Positions 41,842-53,601 of a stretch of DNA of 64,000 bases are shown in pieces. Each line of letters opens with the position of its first letter. Within the stretch, counting starts at the first letter, position 1. The stretch is from Rhizobium sp. RU36D. GTDB lineage: Bacteria; Pseudomonadota; Alphaproteobacteria; Rhizobiales; Rhizobiaceae. A program made the position numbers and the translations under genes. Below the pieces are notes generated by a model. It worked only from the letters and a program-made list of their open reading frames with translations. It was not told the DNA's origin and searched no databases. The DNA is taken from assembly GCF_900176345.1 (NCBI RefSeq), contig NZ_FWXU01000006.1, positions 124,001-188,000 on the forward strand. The letters are read 5' to 3'.

Positions 41842-42225
41842 ATGGAGTTTTATTTTCCAACCGAGTTCGGCGAGCGGCTGGCCTTCTTTGCCGCGGCCTT
41901 TACCGCGCTGCTGGGTCTCGTCGTGATGCTGGCCCCCGGCATGGCCTTTGCCTTTCTTGGACTGCAGACCAAGGATGGGCGGCCGGAAGGCCTGGCGGAA
42001 GGCCGGTCTGCCGGCGGATTCCTGCTCGGCATATCGCTCGCCGCCCTGCTCTTGGCCCAGCCCATGATCTATCTGGCCTTTGGCAGCGCCGTGGGATTGG
42101 CGGCATTCGGGCGCCTGCTCTCGATAATGTCTGATCGGGGGAGCGTGATGGGCAATATTCTATTTTTGGTTGTGCAGATTTGCGTTGCCGCCCTGCCGCT
42201 CGGATATGTGTTCGGCTTTCTGTAG
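41842..42225 (+). CDS. Small integral membrane hypothetical protein
   Basis: 127-residue protein with four likely membrane helices (about 10-35, 58-80, 85-95 and 105-125). After the first helix come GLQTKDGRPEGLAEGRSAGGFLLG, a conserved-looking cytoplasmic loop with a Gly-rich helix start. ATG 41842 is preceded by GGGGGA, better than the ATG at 41830. No family assignment is made. It sits alone between priA and the atp operon. Confidence 0.7.
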   Translation: MEFYFPTEFGERLAFFAAAFTALLGLVVMLAPGMAFAFLGLQTKDGRPEGLAEGRSAGGFLLGISLAALLLAQPMIYLAFGSAVGLAAFGRLLSIMSDRGSVMGNILFLVVQICVAALPLGYVFGFL

Positions 42226-42311
42226 CCGTAGCTAAAGGCCTCGCTCCGGACGCCTTTTCGACAATATGACGCAGTATGACGGAAAAACGCCCTGGGGTGC
42301 TTGCCCTATTG

Positions 42312-42330
42312 GCGTATTCCGTTAATACGC
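42312..42330. promoter_or_regulatory. Dyad upstream of the atp operon
   Basis: Perfect 7-bp arms GCGTATT (42312-42318) and AATACGC (42324-42330) around a 5-nt spacer, about 165 nt before atpH and just upstream of a possible -10-like TATGCT at 42353-42358. Function unproven. Confidence 0.3.
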
Positions 42331-42493
42331 GTGTTGCGAGTCCAGAGTTCCTATGCTAGACGGACCGCGAATTTCGGAAAGCAGGGGCCACACTGTCTCC
42401 TGTTTCTGGGGGAAAACGTAACAATTCCAAGATTGTATCGCCAGCGTTCTGTTCTGGTCGGTATCATGGAATAAAACCAGGGAAGATTTTGCT

Positions 42494-43054
42494 TTGGCAG
42501 ACACATCCCAGCTCATTTCCGGAGTGGCTGAGCGCTATGCTTCGTCGCTCTTCGAGCTAGCCCTCGAGCAGGGTGCCATCGATGCCGTGGCCGCCGATCT
42601 CGGCCGTTTCCAGGCGATGATCGATGACAGCGCTGATCTGAAGCGGCTGGTCGCAAGCCCGGTTTTCTCCGCTGAAGACCAGTTGAAGGCCATTGTCGCG
42701 ATCTGCGAAAAGGCCGGCATCTCGGGTCTCGTGGCTAACTTCCTCAAGGTCGTGACGTCAAATCGGCGGCTGTTTGCCGTGCCTGGCATGATCGCGGCCT
42801 ATCGCCAGATCGTAGCCCGTCATCGTGGCGAAGTTACTGCCGACGTCACGTCGGCCCATGCGCTCTCCGCAGCGCAGGAAAATGAACTGAAGGCGGCGCT
42901 CCAGGGCGTTACCGGCAAGACCGTGGCGGTTAACGTCACTGTCGATCCCTCCATTCTTGGCGGTCTCGTCGTGAAGGTTGGATCCCGCCAGATCGACACG
43001 TCCCTTCGCACCAAACTTTCTACCCTTAAGCTTGCACTGAAAGAGGTTGGCTGA
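42494..43054 (+). CDS. atpH: ATP synthase F1 subunit delta
   Basis: Peripheral-stalk (OSCP) subunit joining F1 to Fo. 186 residues. N-terminal helical domain ([22 protein letters not shown]) and the C-terminal signature region ([28 protein letters not shown]) match AtpH. The start codon is TTG 42494, preceded by GGGAAGA; no closer ATG keeps the conserved N-terminus. Its stop overlaps the atpA start by 1 nt (TGATG). First gene of atpHAGDC; Fo genes are not in this window, the usual alphaproteobacterial split. Confidence 0.96.
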   Translation: MADTSQLISGVAERYASSLFELALEQGAIDAVAADLGRFQAMIDDSADLKRLVASPVFSAEDQLKAIVAICEKAGISGLVANFLKVVTSNRRLFAVPGMIAAYRQIVARHRGEVTADVTSAHALSAAQENELKAALQGVTGKTVAVNVTVDPSILGGLVVKVGSRQIDTSLRTKLSTLKLALKEVG

Positions 43055-44583
43055 TGGATATCCGCGCCGCGGAAATTTCCGCAATTCTTAAAGACCAGAT
43101 CAAAAATTTCGGCCAGGAAGCCGAGGTATCCGAAGTTGGCCAGGTGCTTTCCGTCGGTGACGGTATTGCCCGCGTATACGGTCTGGACAATGTCCAGGCC
43201 GGCGAAATGGTCGAGTTCCCCGGCGGCATCCGTGGTATGGCGCTGAACCTTGAAGCCGACAACGTCGGTGTCGTTATCTTCGGTTCCGACCGTGACATCA
43301 AGGAAGGCGACATCGTCAAGCGGACCGGCGCCATCGTCGACGTTCCGGTTGGTCCCGAACTGCTTGGCCGCGTTGTTGACGCGCTTGGCAACCCGATCGA
43401 CGGCAAGGGCCCGATCAACGCGACCCGCCGTTCGCGCGTCGACGTCAAGGCTCCCGGCATCATTCCGCGCAAGTCGGTCCATGAGCCGATGTCGACCGGC
43501 CTCAAGGCCATCGACGCCCTCATCCCGGTTGGCCGCGGCCAGCGCGAACTGGTTATCGGCGACCGCCAGACCGGCAAGACCGCCATCATTCTCGACACGA
43601 TCCTGAACCAGAAGGCCATTCACGAAAATGGTCCTGATGGCGACAAGCTGTTCTGCGTCTACGTGGCTATCGGCCAGAAGCGCTCGACCGTTGCGCAGTT
43701 CGTAAAGGTGCTCGAAGAGCGCGGCGCACTGAAGTACTCCATCATCATTGCCGCGACCGCTTCCGATCCGGCTCCGATGCAGTATCTCGCACCCTTCGCA
43801 GGCGCTGCGATGGGCGAATACTTCCGTGACAACGGTATGCATGCGCTGATCGGCTACGACGACCTTTCCAAGCAGGCCGTTGCTTACCGTCAGATGTCCC
43901 TGCTGCTGCGTCGTCCTCCGGGCCGCGAAGCTTATCCCGGCGACGTTTTCTATCTGCATTCCCGTCTGCTGGAGCGCGCTGCAAAGCTCTCCGACGAAAA
44001 GGGTGCAGGCTCGCTGACGGCTCTGCCGGTCATCGAAACCCAGGGTAACGACGTGTCGGCCTTCATTCCGACCAACGTTATCTCGATCACCGACGGCCAG
44101 ATCTTCCTTGAAACCGACCTGTTCTACCAGGGTATCCGTCCGGCCGTTAACGTCGGTCTGTCGGTTTCGCGCGTCGGTTCTGCCGCACAGATCAAGGCGA
44201 TGAAGCAGGTTGCCGGCTCGATCAAGGGCGAACTCGCCCAGTATCGTGAAATGGCCGCCTTCGCCCAGTTCGGTTCGGACCTTGACGCTGCAACCCAGCG
44301 CCTGCTGAACCGCGGTGCCCGCCTGACCGAACTCCTGAAGCAGCCGCAGTTCTCGCCGCTGAAGACGGAAGAGCAGGTTGCGGTGATCTTCGCCGGCGTC
44401 AACGGTTACCTCGACAAGATCGCGGTCAACCAGGTCGGCAAGTTCGAGCAGGGCCTGCTGTCCTACATGCGTTCGGAAGGCAAGGGCGTTCTGGATACCA
44501 TCCGCACGGAGAAAGCCATCAGCGACGACACCAAGGCAAAGCTCAAGGCTGCCCTGGACGCCTTCGCCAAGTCTTTCGCGTAA
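43054..44583 (+). CDS. atpA: ATP synthase F1 subunit alpha
   Basis: Non-catalytic nucleotide-binding subunit of the F1 hexamer. 509 residues, standard. P-loop [10 protein letters not shown] near residue 170, [43 protein letters not shown], and the signature [17 protein letters not shown] are all intact. Coupled to atpH by a 1-nt overlap. Confidence 0.99.
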   Translation: MDIRAAEISAILKDQIKNFGQEAEVSEVGQVLSVGDGIARVYGLDNVQAGEMVEFPGGIRGMALNLEADNVGVVIFGSDRDIKEGDIVKRTGAIVDVPVGPELLGRVVDALGNPIDGKGPINATRRSRVDVKAPGIIPRKSVHEPMSTGLKAIDALIPVGRGQRELVIGDRQTGKTAIILDTILNQKAIHENGPDGDKLFCVYVAIGQKRSTVAQFVKVLEERGALKYSIIIAATASDPAPMQYLAPFAGAAMGEYFRDNGMHALIGYDDLSKQAVAYRQMSLLLRRPPGREAYPGDVFYLHSRLLERAAKLSDEKGAGSLTALPVIETQGNDVSAFIPTNVISITDGQIFLETDLFYQGIRPAVNVGLSVSRVGSAAQIKAMKQVAGSIKGELAQYREMAAFAQFGSDLDAATQRLLNRGARLTELLKQPQFSPLKTEEQVAVIFAGVNGYLDKIAVNQVGKFEQGLLSYMRSEGKGVLDTIRTEKAISDDTKAKLKAALDAFAKSFA

Positions 44584-44611
44584 TCGGGCTCGAGCCAAGG
44601 ACGGATAACGG

Positions 44612-45490
44612 ATGCCTTCACTTAAGGATCTGAAGAACCGGATCGCCTCCGTCAAGGCGACGCAGAAGATCACCAAGGCGATGAAAATGGTCGCCGCGGC
44701 GAAACTGCGTCGTGCCCAGGAGGCGGCCGAGGCCGCCAGGCCTTACTCGCAGCGCATGAGCGCCGTCCTTGCCAATATCGCCCAGGCGGTCGGTACGGAC
44801 GACAGTGCGCCGCGCCTGATGACCGGCACCGGCAAGGACGACGTGCATCTGCTCGTCGTCTGCACCGCCGAGCGCGGCCTTTGCGGTGGCTTCAACAGCC
44901 AGATCTCGCGTTTCGCCCGCGACCACGCACGCAAGCTGCTGGCCCAGGGCAAGACCGTGAAGATCTTCTGCGTCGGCAAGAAGGGCTACGACAGCCTGCG
45001 TCGCGAATTTGGTCCGCTGATCGTTGAGCGTACCGACCTTCGCGAGGTCAAGCGGGTCGGTTTCGAAAATGCCGATGCGATCGCCCGCAAGATCATCGCG
45101 ATGTTCGACAAGGGTGAGTTCGACGTCTGCACTCTGTTCTATTCGGAGTTCAAGTCGGTCATCAGCCAGGTTCCGACCGCGCTGCAGCTGATTCCGGCTT
45201 CCGCCGGCGATGTGCCGCCGGCTTCCGGTGCCACCGCGGTTTACGAATATGAACCCGATGCAGGTGCGATCCTGAGCGATCTCATTCCGCGCAACATTTC
45301 GGTCCAGGTGTTCCGGGCTCTGCTCGAAAACGTCGCCGGCGAAATGGGTGCCAAGATGAGCGCCATGGACAATGCGACGCGCAATGCTGGTGAGATGATC
45401 AACAAGCTGACGCTGAACTACAACCGTCAGCGTCAGGCGCAGATCACCAAGGAACTCATTGAAATCATTTCGGGCGCGGAAGCGCTCTGA
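44612..45490 (+). CDS. atpG: ATP synthase F1 subunit gamma
   Basis: Central rotor shaft of F1. 292 residues. The N-terminal coiled-coil start ([36 protein letters not shown] region, residues 1-36), the [17 protein letters not shown] core, and the C-terminal signature helix [26 protein letters not shown] confirm it. 28 nt after atpA. Confidence 0.98.
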   Translation: MPSLKDLKNRIASVKATQKITKAMKMVAAAKLRRAQEAAEAARPYSQRMSAVLANIAQAVGTDDSAPRLMTGTGKDDVHLLVVCTAERGLCGGFNSQISRFARDHARKLLAQGKTVKIFCVGKKGYDSLRREFGPLIVERTDLREVKRVGFENADAIARKIIAMFDKGEFDVCTLFYSEFKSVISQVPTALQLIPASAGDVPPASGATAVYEYEPDAGAILSDLIPRNISVQVFRALLENVAGEMGAKMSAMDNATRNAGEMINKLTLNYNRQRQAQITKELIEIISGAEAL

Positions 45491-45496
45491 GGTTAA

Positions 45497-46954
<1,458 letters not shown>

Positions 46955-47019
46955 TAACGGATCGGCGGCGCGGATTCGTCCGCGCCCTCTTCCCCAAGCA
47001 ATTGAAGAAGTGAACCGTC

Positions 47020-47427
47020 ATGGCCGACAATTTTGATTTCGAACTGGTTTCGCCCGAGCGCCTGCTTCTGTCCGAGAAGGTGAGCGAAGTCGTCATTCCG
47101 GCGACCGAAGGCGAAATGACCGTGATGGCCAATCACGCGCCGACCATGACCACGATCAAGCCGGGCGTCGTTACGGTTAAAACGTCGTCGGGTCAGGTCA
47201 CCAAGTATGTCGTGTTCGGCGGCTTTGCCGACATCGTTCCGACCGGCTGCACGCTGCTTGCTGAATCGGCCGTTCCGATGAACGAACTGAACCGCGATGT
47301 GCTGGCACGTCGTATCGAAGCGGCCAAGGCCGAACTCGATAAGTCCGACAGCCACGAGCACAAGACCAAGCTTGAGCAGTATCTGATGGAATTGACGCAC
47401 CTAAACGGTATCGTCGTTCCTGCCTGA
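47020..47427 (+). CDS. atpC: ATP synthase F1 subunit epsilon
   Basis: Rotor and regulatory subunit. 135 residues. The N-terminal beta-sandwich (NFDFELVSPERLLLSEKVSEVVIPATEGEMTVMANHAP region) is clear and the C-terminal helical hairpin is present (LARRIEAAKAELDKSD...). Last gene of the operon, followed by a strong terminator. Confidence 0.97.
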   Translation: MADNFDFELVSPERLLLSEKVSEVVIPATEGEMTVMANHAPTMTTIKPGVVTVKTSSGQVTKYVVFGGFADIVPTGCTLLAESAVPMNELNRDVLARRIEAAKAELDKSDSHEHKTKLEQYLMELTHLNGIVVPA

Positions 47428-47449
47428 TCTTCAGGGAATTCGTAAGTTC

Positions 47450-47474
47450 AAGGCGGCCCCAGTGGCCGCCTTTT
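47450..47474 (+). terminator. Rho-independent terminator of atpHAGDC
   Basis: Stem AAGGCGGCC (47450-47458) / GGCCGCCTT (47464-47472) with a 5-nt loop and a TTTT tail. Its symmetric A/T flanks could also serve the convergent LysR gene ending at 47485. Confidence 0.85.
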
Positions 47475-47484
47475 GCGTTCTGGG

Positions 47485-48384
47485 TCAGTCGCTCCCCAGG
47501 AGATGCTGATAGAGTTGCAGCGCCTGGGGCTGCAGCGTTCGATATCTCGGGAAACCGAGATAGTAGCCGTAGCCGGTTTCGACCTGTTGGTCTCCGAGGA
47601 CGACAAGCGATCCGGATGCGATGTGTTCGGAAATGAGGCCGAGGCTGCCGAGCGCCACGCCTTCGCCATCGACCGCCGCCTCCACCGCCATGACATAGGT
47701 TGAAAACGACAAGCGCGGCGCTGCGGGTTTGCGCTTCGGTGGCGTTGCGATCCGCGCGAACCACTGTCGGTAGGATATCCAGTTGGCATTGAACCGCTCA
47801 TAGTCGATGAGGTCGAGCCCGGCGATCTCGTCGACATCAAGACTGGCGAATGGGATGCCCTTATGCGCCAGATAGGTCGGTGAGGCGACGGGAACCAGGA
47901 CTTCCTTCATCAGCAGGCTCAGATGCCATCGGGGATGTTCGCCCGTGGAATAGAGGATGACCAGGTCGTTGGTTTCTGCCGCGAGTTCGGCTGGTGCATC
48001 TGTCGTCAGCAGGCGCACCGACATGCCGCTACTCTGCTTGGCGAAATCCTTGAGCTTGCGCCCCAGCCAGAGATGCGACACCGAACCGCTCGCGGCAATC
48101 GAGATGATCTGCGACGCACCGGCGCGAAACGGCTCCAGGCTTTCCTCCAGATACTCCAGCGTAGCCCGAACCCTCTGGAACAGCCGTTCGCCCTCCGACG
48201 TCAGCGCGAGATTGCGGCCGCGGCGGGTGAAAAGCCGTGCGCCGAGTTGATCTTCCAGCCCTTTGATCCGCCGGCTCACCGCGGCCTGGGTGATGTGCAG
48301 CTCCCGCCCCGCGCGGGAAAAATTCATGAAGCGAGCCGAGGCATCGAAGACCCTGAAGGCTTCCAAGGGAATTTTGTCGAGCAT
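47485..48384 (-). CDS. LysR family regulator (GcvA-like)
   Basis: 299-residue LysR transcription factor. The N-terminal winged helix-turn-helix (LEAFRVFDASARFMNFSRAGRELHITQAAVSRRIKGLE) is of the GcvA/AmpR subtype, followed by a periplasmic-binding-protein-like effector domain. It is divergent from the iron alcohol dehydrogenase gene, with 109 bp between starts, which by LysR convention makes that gene set its likely target. The ligand is unknown, possibly a substrate of that cluster. Confidence 0.93.
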   Translation of the reverse strand: MLDKIPLEAFRVFDASARFMNFSRAGRELHITQAAVSRRIKGLEDQLGARLFTRRGRNLALTSEGERLFQRVRATLEYLEESLEPFRAGASQIISIAASGSVSHLWLGRKLKDFAKQSSGMSVRLLTTDAPAELAAETNDLVILYSTGEHPRWHLSLLMKEVLVPVASPTYLAHKGIPFASLDVDEIAGLDLIDYERFNANWISYRQWFARIATPPKRKPAAPRLSFSTYVMAVEAAVDGEGVALGSLGLISEHIASGSLVVLGDQQVETGYGYYLGFPRYRTLQPQALQLYQHLLGSD

Positions 48385-48397
48385 GCCCTCTCCATAA

Positions 48398-48447
48398 CTT
48401 CAAGTCATCAAAATACCTGACAATTCCCCGTATTTGAAGCTTTGATG
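48398..48447. promoter_or_regulatory. Inverted repeats in the LysR / alcohol dehydrogenase intergenic region
   Basis: Two interleaved dyads: CTTCAA (48398-48403) with TTGAAG (48434-48439), and CATCAAA (48406-48412) with TTTGATG (48441-48447). They lie in the 109-bp divergent region, a suitable position for a LysR operator acting on both promoters. Confidence 0.4.
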
Positions 48448-48493
48448 TTGTGTTGCAGACTGTGTCAAACGCTTTGCAGGAAAGAAGCCGCAC

Positions 48494-49633
48494 GTGCCCT
48501 ATACCCTTTCGCCTATACCGGAGATCAGATTTGGAGCCGGCACCATTGCCGGGCTCGCCACTGCCGCCAGCGCCTTCGGGGCGCAGCGCGCGCTTATTGT
48601 GATTGACAGTTTTCTCGCCACAAGCGGGCTCGGCGAAACGATAGCGGAGGAATTGCGCGCCGCGGGCGTCGAGCCGGTCTTGTTTCATGATTTTGCCGGC
48701 GAGCCAAAGATAGCCCATCTGCGCGCAGCCGCATTGGCGGGGAAGGGGGCTGATCTCGTGGTCGGCATCGGCGGAGGCTCGGCGCTGGATATCGCCAAGA
48801 TCACAGCCTGCACCGTCGCATCGGGCGAGGATCCGATGCATTACGCGCTGGCAGCCAATCCGCTCCCCAAGGCGCCGCTCAAAAAGATCATGGTGCCAAC
48901 CACGGCCGGCACCGGTTCCGAGACCTCGGCAACGAATATCTTCACCGGTCCGGAAGGCAAGAAGCTCTGGATCTGGGGTGCCGAGACCAAGGCTGACCTG
49001 GTGATCCTGGACCCGCAGCTGACGGCGAGCCTGCCCGCCAACCTCACCGCCTGGTGCGGGCTCGATGCCTTCATTCATGCCTTCGAGGCCTCCACCAACC
49101 GCAATTCCCATGCCGGCGCTCGCTTCTACGGTCATGAAGCGCTGCGAAAGATCGTTGCCAGCCTCGAAACGGCGGTCAGGGAGCCGCAAAATCTTGAGGC
49201 CCGAGGCGATGTGCTCCTGGGTTCATGCCTCGCCGGCATTGCCATCGACAATTGCGGAACTGCGATCGCCCATAACATCAGCCACGCCCTGGCCGGCCTT
49301 GCTCCGGTTCATCACGGGCTTGCCACCGCGCTCGGCTTCGAAGCCACGCTTGCTTGGCTCTGCGATGCGGATACGCCAGAGCTTGCCGCTGCTGCCAAGG
49401 CATGCGGCGTGGCCAGTGCTGCCGAGTTGCCCGCCTTTTTCAGCGAGTTCATGAGCCGATGCGGCGTCAATCGGGTTCTCCCCGCCGCCTTCGGGGCATA
49501 TACGGCCGCCGATCTGGCGCGGGAAATGCGGGCATCCGAGAACCAGCCGATGCGTCGCTCGACCATTCGCGAGGTTGGCGATGCCGAAATCGATCAGTTC
49601 GCGGCCATCATGATGGCTCTGCCGAGGGAATGA
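48494..49633 (+). CDS. Iron-containing alcohol dehydrogenase
   Basis: 379-residue group III (iron-type) alcohol dehydrogenase. NAD-binding GIGGGSALDIAKI near residue 95, PTTAGTGSETS, and metal ligands in the WCGLDAFIHAFEA and AHNISHALAG...HHGLATA regions (Asp/His set) are present. Relatives include lactaldehyde reductase, 1,3-propanediol and ethanol dehydrogenases; the substrate cannot be read from sequence. Start is GTG 48494. It ends 4 nt before an aldehyde dehydrogenase gene, which suggests an alcohol-to-aldehyde-to-acid route. Confidence 0.93.
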   Translation: MPYTLSPIPEIRFGAGTIAGLATAASAFGAQRALIVIDSFLATSGLGETIAEELRAAGVEPVLFHDFAGEPKIAHLRAAALAGKGADLVVGIGGGSALDIAKITACTVASGEDPMHYALAANPLPKAPLKKIMVPTTAGTGSETSATNIFTGPEGKKLWIWGAETKADLVILDPQLTASLPANLTAWCGLDAFIHAFEASTNRNSHAGARFYGHEALRKIVASLETAVREPQNLEARGDVLLGSCLAGIAIDNCGTAIAHNISHALAGLAPVHHGLATALGFEATLAWLCDADTPELAAAAKACGVASAAELPAFFSEFMSRCGVNRVLPAAFGAYTAADLAREMRASENQPMRRSTIREVGDAEIDQFAAIMMALPRE

Positions 49634-49637
49634 GACC

Positions 49638-51137
49638 ATGACCAAGGACTATACCCGCCAATACTGGGAAGACCTGCTGGCCAAAGCCCGGCCGGAAGGC
49701 CGCCATTTCATCGATGGAGCCTACACGGCTGCGGCAACCGGGAAGACCTTCCTCCGCCCGCGACCGATGGATGGCCAGCCCGGCACGGAGATCGCCCGCG
49801 GTGATGCGGAGGATATCAATCTGGCTGTTGCAGCGGCCAGGGCCGCCTTCGCCCGCGGGGTCTGGCGGACTAAGGAGCCGCTGGAAAAGAAAAAGATCAT
49901 GCTGAAATGGGCCGATCTGATCCGTCAGCATGCCGAGGAATTGGCGCTTCTGGAAACGCTTGACGTGGGCAAGCCGATCATGGCCTCGCTGAATGTCGAT
50001 GTGCGGCTCTGTGCCGACGGCATCCAGTATTATGCCGAGATGATCGACAAGCTGTATGACGAGATCGCGCCGACGGGGCCGAATGCCCGTGCACTGGTGC
50101 GCAAGGTACCGATCGGTGTGATCGGCGCGATCACGCCGTGGAATTATCCGCTGATCATCGATGCGTGGAAGCTGGGGCCGGCGATTGCAGCGGGCAATTC
50201 CGTGGTGCTCAAGCCCGCGGAACAATCGTCCCTATCGGCGCTGCGGCTCGCGGCACTCGGGCACGAGGCGGGACTGCCGGCTGGGGTGCTGAATGTCGTC
50301 ACCGGGTATGGCGAGGAGACCGGCAAGCCGCTCGCGCTGCACATGGATGTCGACATGATCGCCTTTACCGGCTCGACGGAGGTCGGCAAGCTGATCATGG
50401 GTTATGCAGCGCAGTCGAACATCAAGCGCGTGGCGCTGGAACTCGGCGGCAAGTCGCCGATCGTCGTCTTTGCCGATAGCGATCTGGACGCCGCCGCATC
50501 GGCTGCCGCCTGGGGCTGTTTCTACAATTCCGGCGAGACATGCCATGCGTCCACCCGCCTTATCGTTGAACGTAGCGTGCAGGACACGCTCGTTGAGAAG
50601 ATCAAGGCGGTGACGGCGCGGGAGATCACGCTCGCCCATCCCTTCGACATGAGCGCCCAGATTGGCGCCTTGATCGAGGAAAGCCATCTGCAAAAGGTGC
50701 TTGGCATGATCTCGGACGGCTTGGCCTCCGGCGGCCGACGGGCCTTCGGTGCTGAGCGGGTCCTTGATGATACCGGCGGCTATTACGTTTCGCCAGGTGT
50801 GATCGCCGATGTCAGCAACGACATGCCGATAGCGCGCAATGAAATCTTCGGGCCGGTGCTGGTGTCCATCCCCTTCGATACCGAGCAGGAGGCACTCTCC
50901 ATAGCCAACGATACGATCTACGGCCTGGCGGGCGCGGTCTTCACATCCGACATGAACCGGGCGCATCGCTTCTCGGAGGCCATCCACGCGGGCACGGTCT
51001 GGGTCAACACCTATGACATGTCAAATTTCGCAACACCCTTCGGTGGCTTCAAGCAGTCCGGCTTCGGCCGTGACCGTTCGGTGCATGCGATCGACAAGTA
51101 TTGCGACTACAAGACGATCTGGCAGCAGTTCGGGTGA
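49638..51137 (+). CDS. NAD(P)-dependent aldehyde dehydrogenase (PuuC/BetB-like)
   Basis: 499-residue aldehyde dehydrogenase superfamily enzyme. PWNYPLIIDAWKLGPAIAAGN cofactor-binding segment, FTGSTEVGKLIM near residue 240, general base Glu in ALELGGKSP, catalytic Cys in NSGETCHAST near residue 300, and C-terminal FGGFKQSGFGRD. The overall sequence resembles gamma-glutamyl-gamma-aminobutyraldehyde and betaine-aldehyde dehydrogenases. It immediately follows the iron alcohol dehydrogenase and is followed by a repeat element. Confidence 0.93.
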   Translation: MTKDYTRQYWEDLLAKARPEGRHFIDGAYTAAATGKTFLRPRPMDGQPGTEIARGDAEDINLAVAAARAAFARGVWRTKEPLEKKKIMLKWADLIRQHAEELALLETLDVGKPIMASLNVDVRLCADGIQYYAEMIDKLYDEIAPTGPNARALVRKVPIGVIGAITPWNYPLIIDAWKLGPAIAAGNSVVLKPAEQSSLSALRLAALGHEAGLPAGVLNVVTGYGEETGKPLALHMDVDMIAFTGSTEVGKLIMGYAAQSNIKRVALELGGKSPIVVFADSDLDAAASAAAWGCFYNSGETCHASTRLIVERSVQDTLVEKIKAVTAREITLAHPFDMSAQIGALIEESHLQKVLGMISDGLASGGRRAFGAERVLDDTGGYYVSPGVIADVSNDMPIARNEIFGPVLVSIPFDTEQEALSIANDTIYGLAGAVFTSDMNRAHRFSEAIHAGTVWVNTYDMSNFATPFGGFKQSGFGRDRSVHAIDKYCDYKTIWQQFG

Positions 51138-51155
51138 GGCGGCTGGTCGGTGACA

Positions 51156-51297
51156 TGGATCCTCGGGTCAAGCCCGAGGATGACGTGCGTGGTGAGAGGT
51201 TCGTCTAAAACGAATCGTTGAGAGATATAAAGCATTGAATTCGGACATTGCGGCACATCCCGTGGTTGGTCATCCTCGGGCTTGACCCGAGGATCCA
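51156..51297. repeat. Paired inverted palindromic repeats
   Basis: A 29-nt unit at 51156-51184 recurs as its exact reverse complement at 51269-51297. Each unit is itself a hairpin (arms ATCCTCGGG / CCCGAGGAT, 5-nt loop). The 84-nt spacer holds no gene. This looks like a REP/BIME-like or MITE-like intergenic element of the type common in rhizobia; it lies between the aldehyde dehydrogenase and enolase-superfamily genes. No target duplication was found by eye. Confidence 0.8.
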
Positions 51298-51335
51298 CAG
51301 CCGAGGATGCCGGCGCGGATAGGGAGAGAAACCCC

Positions 51336-52460
51336 ATGAGCAAGATAACTGCCATCGAGATCAGCCATCATCGCCTGCCGCTCGATCCGCCGTTCAAGGC
51401 GAGCTGGGACGGGCGTGCGCGGCGGCATTTTGATGCGACCATCGTCCGCGTTCGCGATGACGAGGGGCGGGAGGGCATCGGATCCGGTGACCTGATGAAG
51501 GGCTTCGAAGGCCATGAAGACCTGTTCATTGGCCACGATCCGCGCCACCTGGAACGGCATTATGAGGTGCTCTCCCATATCAACTTCCACTATGGGCGTT
51601 GCTGGCCGCTGGATCTGGCGCTGTGGGATCTCTCGGGCAAGATCACCGGCGAGCCTGTCTGGCGCATGCTCGGCGGTCGGGCGGACAAGGTCAGGCTTTA
51701 CGCGTCTTCTGGCGTGCTGCGCGATCCCGGTGCCATGGCAGAACAGGCCGAGCGCTACATCGAAGAAGGCTTTCCAGCCATGAAGGTGCGCTTCTCGTCC
51801 TCCTCGGGCGGACGCGGCAGCTGGCATGACGATGTTGCCGCGCTTGAGGCCATCCGCGAGCGGGTTGGCGACCGGCTGGAACTGATGGTGGACTGCAATC
51901 AGGGCTGGCGCATGCCGTGGGATACGACGCTGCCCTGGACCTTCAAGGATGCCCTGGCCGTTGCGCGCGAACTTGAGATGCTCGACGTCTACTGGATGGA
52001 GGAGCCGCTGCATCGTTCCGACCGAAAGGGCATGCGCGAGTTGAAGCTCTCGACGCCCGTGCGGATCGCCGGCGGCGAGATGACCCGGGAAGTCTATGAA
52101 TTTCGCGACATCATCGAGGAGCGTGCCTTTGATGTGATCCAGCCTGACGTTGCCCTGGTGGGGGGCATCACCGGTTGCCGGCGCCTGGTCTATCAAGCCC
52201 GTGAAGCCGGGGTGATGTTCACGCCCCATAGCTGGACGAACGGGATCGGCGTGCTTGGCAATGCTCATCTGAGTGCCGGCGTCGGCGACGTGCCCTGGCT
52301 CGAATATCCCTATGACAATCCCGAATGGAGCGTGGAGCGCCGCGACTATCCGCTGGCGCAGCCGCTTGCCCACCGCGATGGATGGCTTGAGCTCGGCGAG
52401 CGACCGGGACTGGGGATCGTGCTGGACGAAGATCGCTTAAAGGCGACCCGGATAGGCTGA
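51336..52460 (+). CDS. Mandelate racemase / muconate lactonizing (enolase superfamily) enzyme
   Basis: 374-residue enolase-superfamily member with capping domain and TIM barrel. Metal ligands are read as Asp186 (VDCNQGW), Glu222/223 (MEEPL) and Glu248 (AGGEM); candidate acid/base residues are Lys150-x-Arg152 (MKVRF) on one face and the His298-Asp271 dyad (TPHSW / QPDVAL) on the other. The dyad places it in the mandelate racemase subgroup, mostly acid-sugar dehydratases. Substrate unknown. ATG 51336 has AGGGAGAG upstream; the longer frame to 51282 runs into the repeat. Confidence 0.88.
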   Translation: MSKITAIEISHHRLPLDPPFKASWDGRARRHFDATIVRVRDDEGREGIGSGDLMKGFEGHEDLFIGHDPRHLERHYEVLSHINFHYGRCWPLDLALWDLSGKITGEPVWRMLGGRADKVRLYASSGVLRDPGAMAEQAERYIEEGFPAMKVRFSSSSGGRGSWHDDVAALEAIRERVGDRLELMVDCNQGWRMPWDTTLPWTFKDALAVARELEMLDVYWMEEPLHRSDRKGMRELKLSTPVRIAGGEMTREVYEFRDIIEERAFDVIQPDVALVGGITGCRRLVYQAREAGVMFTPHSWTNGIGVLGNAHLSAGVGDVPWLEYPYDNPEWSVERRDYPLAQPLAHRDGWLELGERPGLGIVLDEDRLKATRIG

Positions 52461-52481
52461 CGACCAGCGCTTTGGCCTTGA

Positions 52482-53489
<1,008 letters not shown>

Positions 53490-53552
53490 TATTCGTCAAA
53501 ATTGTTGTCCGTTGCGGTAACACACGTTGGACTTTTCTGTAACGATACCGTA

Positions 53553-53585
53553 GATCAAGATGGCGTTCTTACGCATATCTTGATC
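53553..53585. promoter_or_regulatory. Perfect dyad, probable ArsR operator
   Basis: Nine-bp perfect arms GATCAAGAT (53553-53561) and ATCTTGATC (53577-53585) with a 15-nt spacer. It ends 16 nt before the ATG of the ArsR-family gene, the place expected for autorepression. Confidence 0.55.
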
Positions 53586-53601
53586 AGCGACCGGACCGCC
53601 G

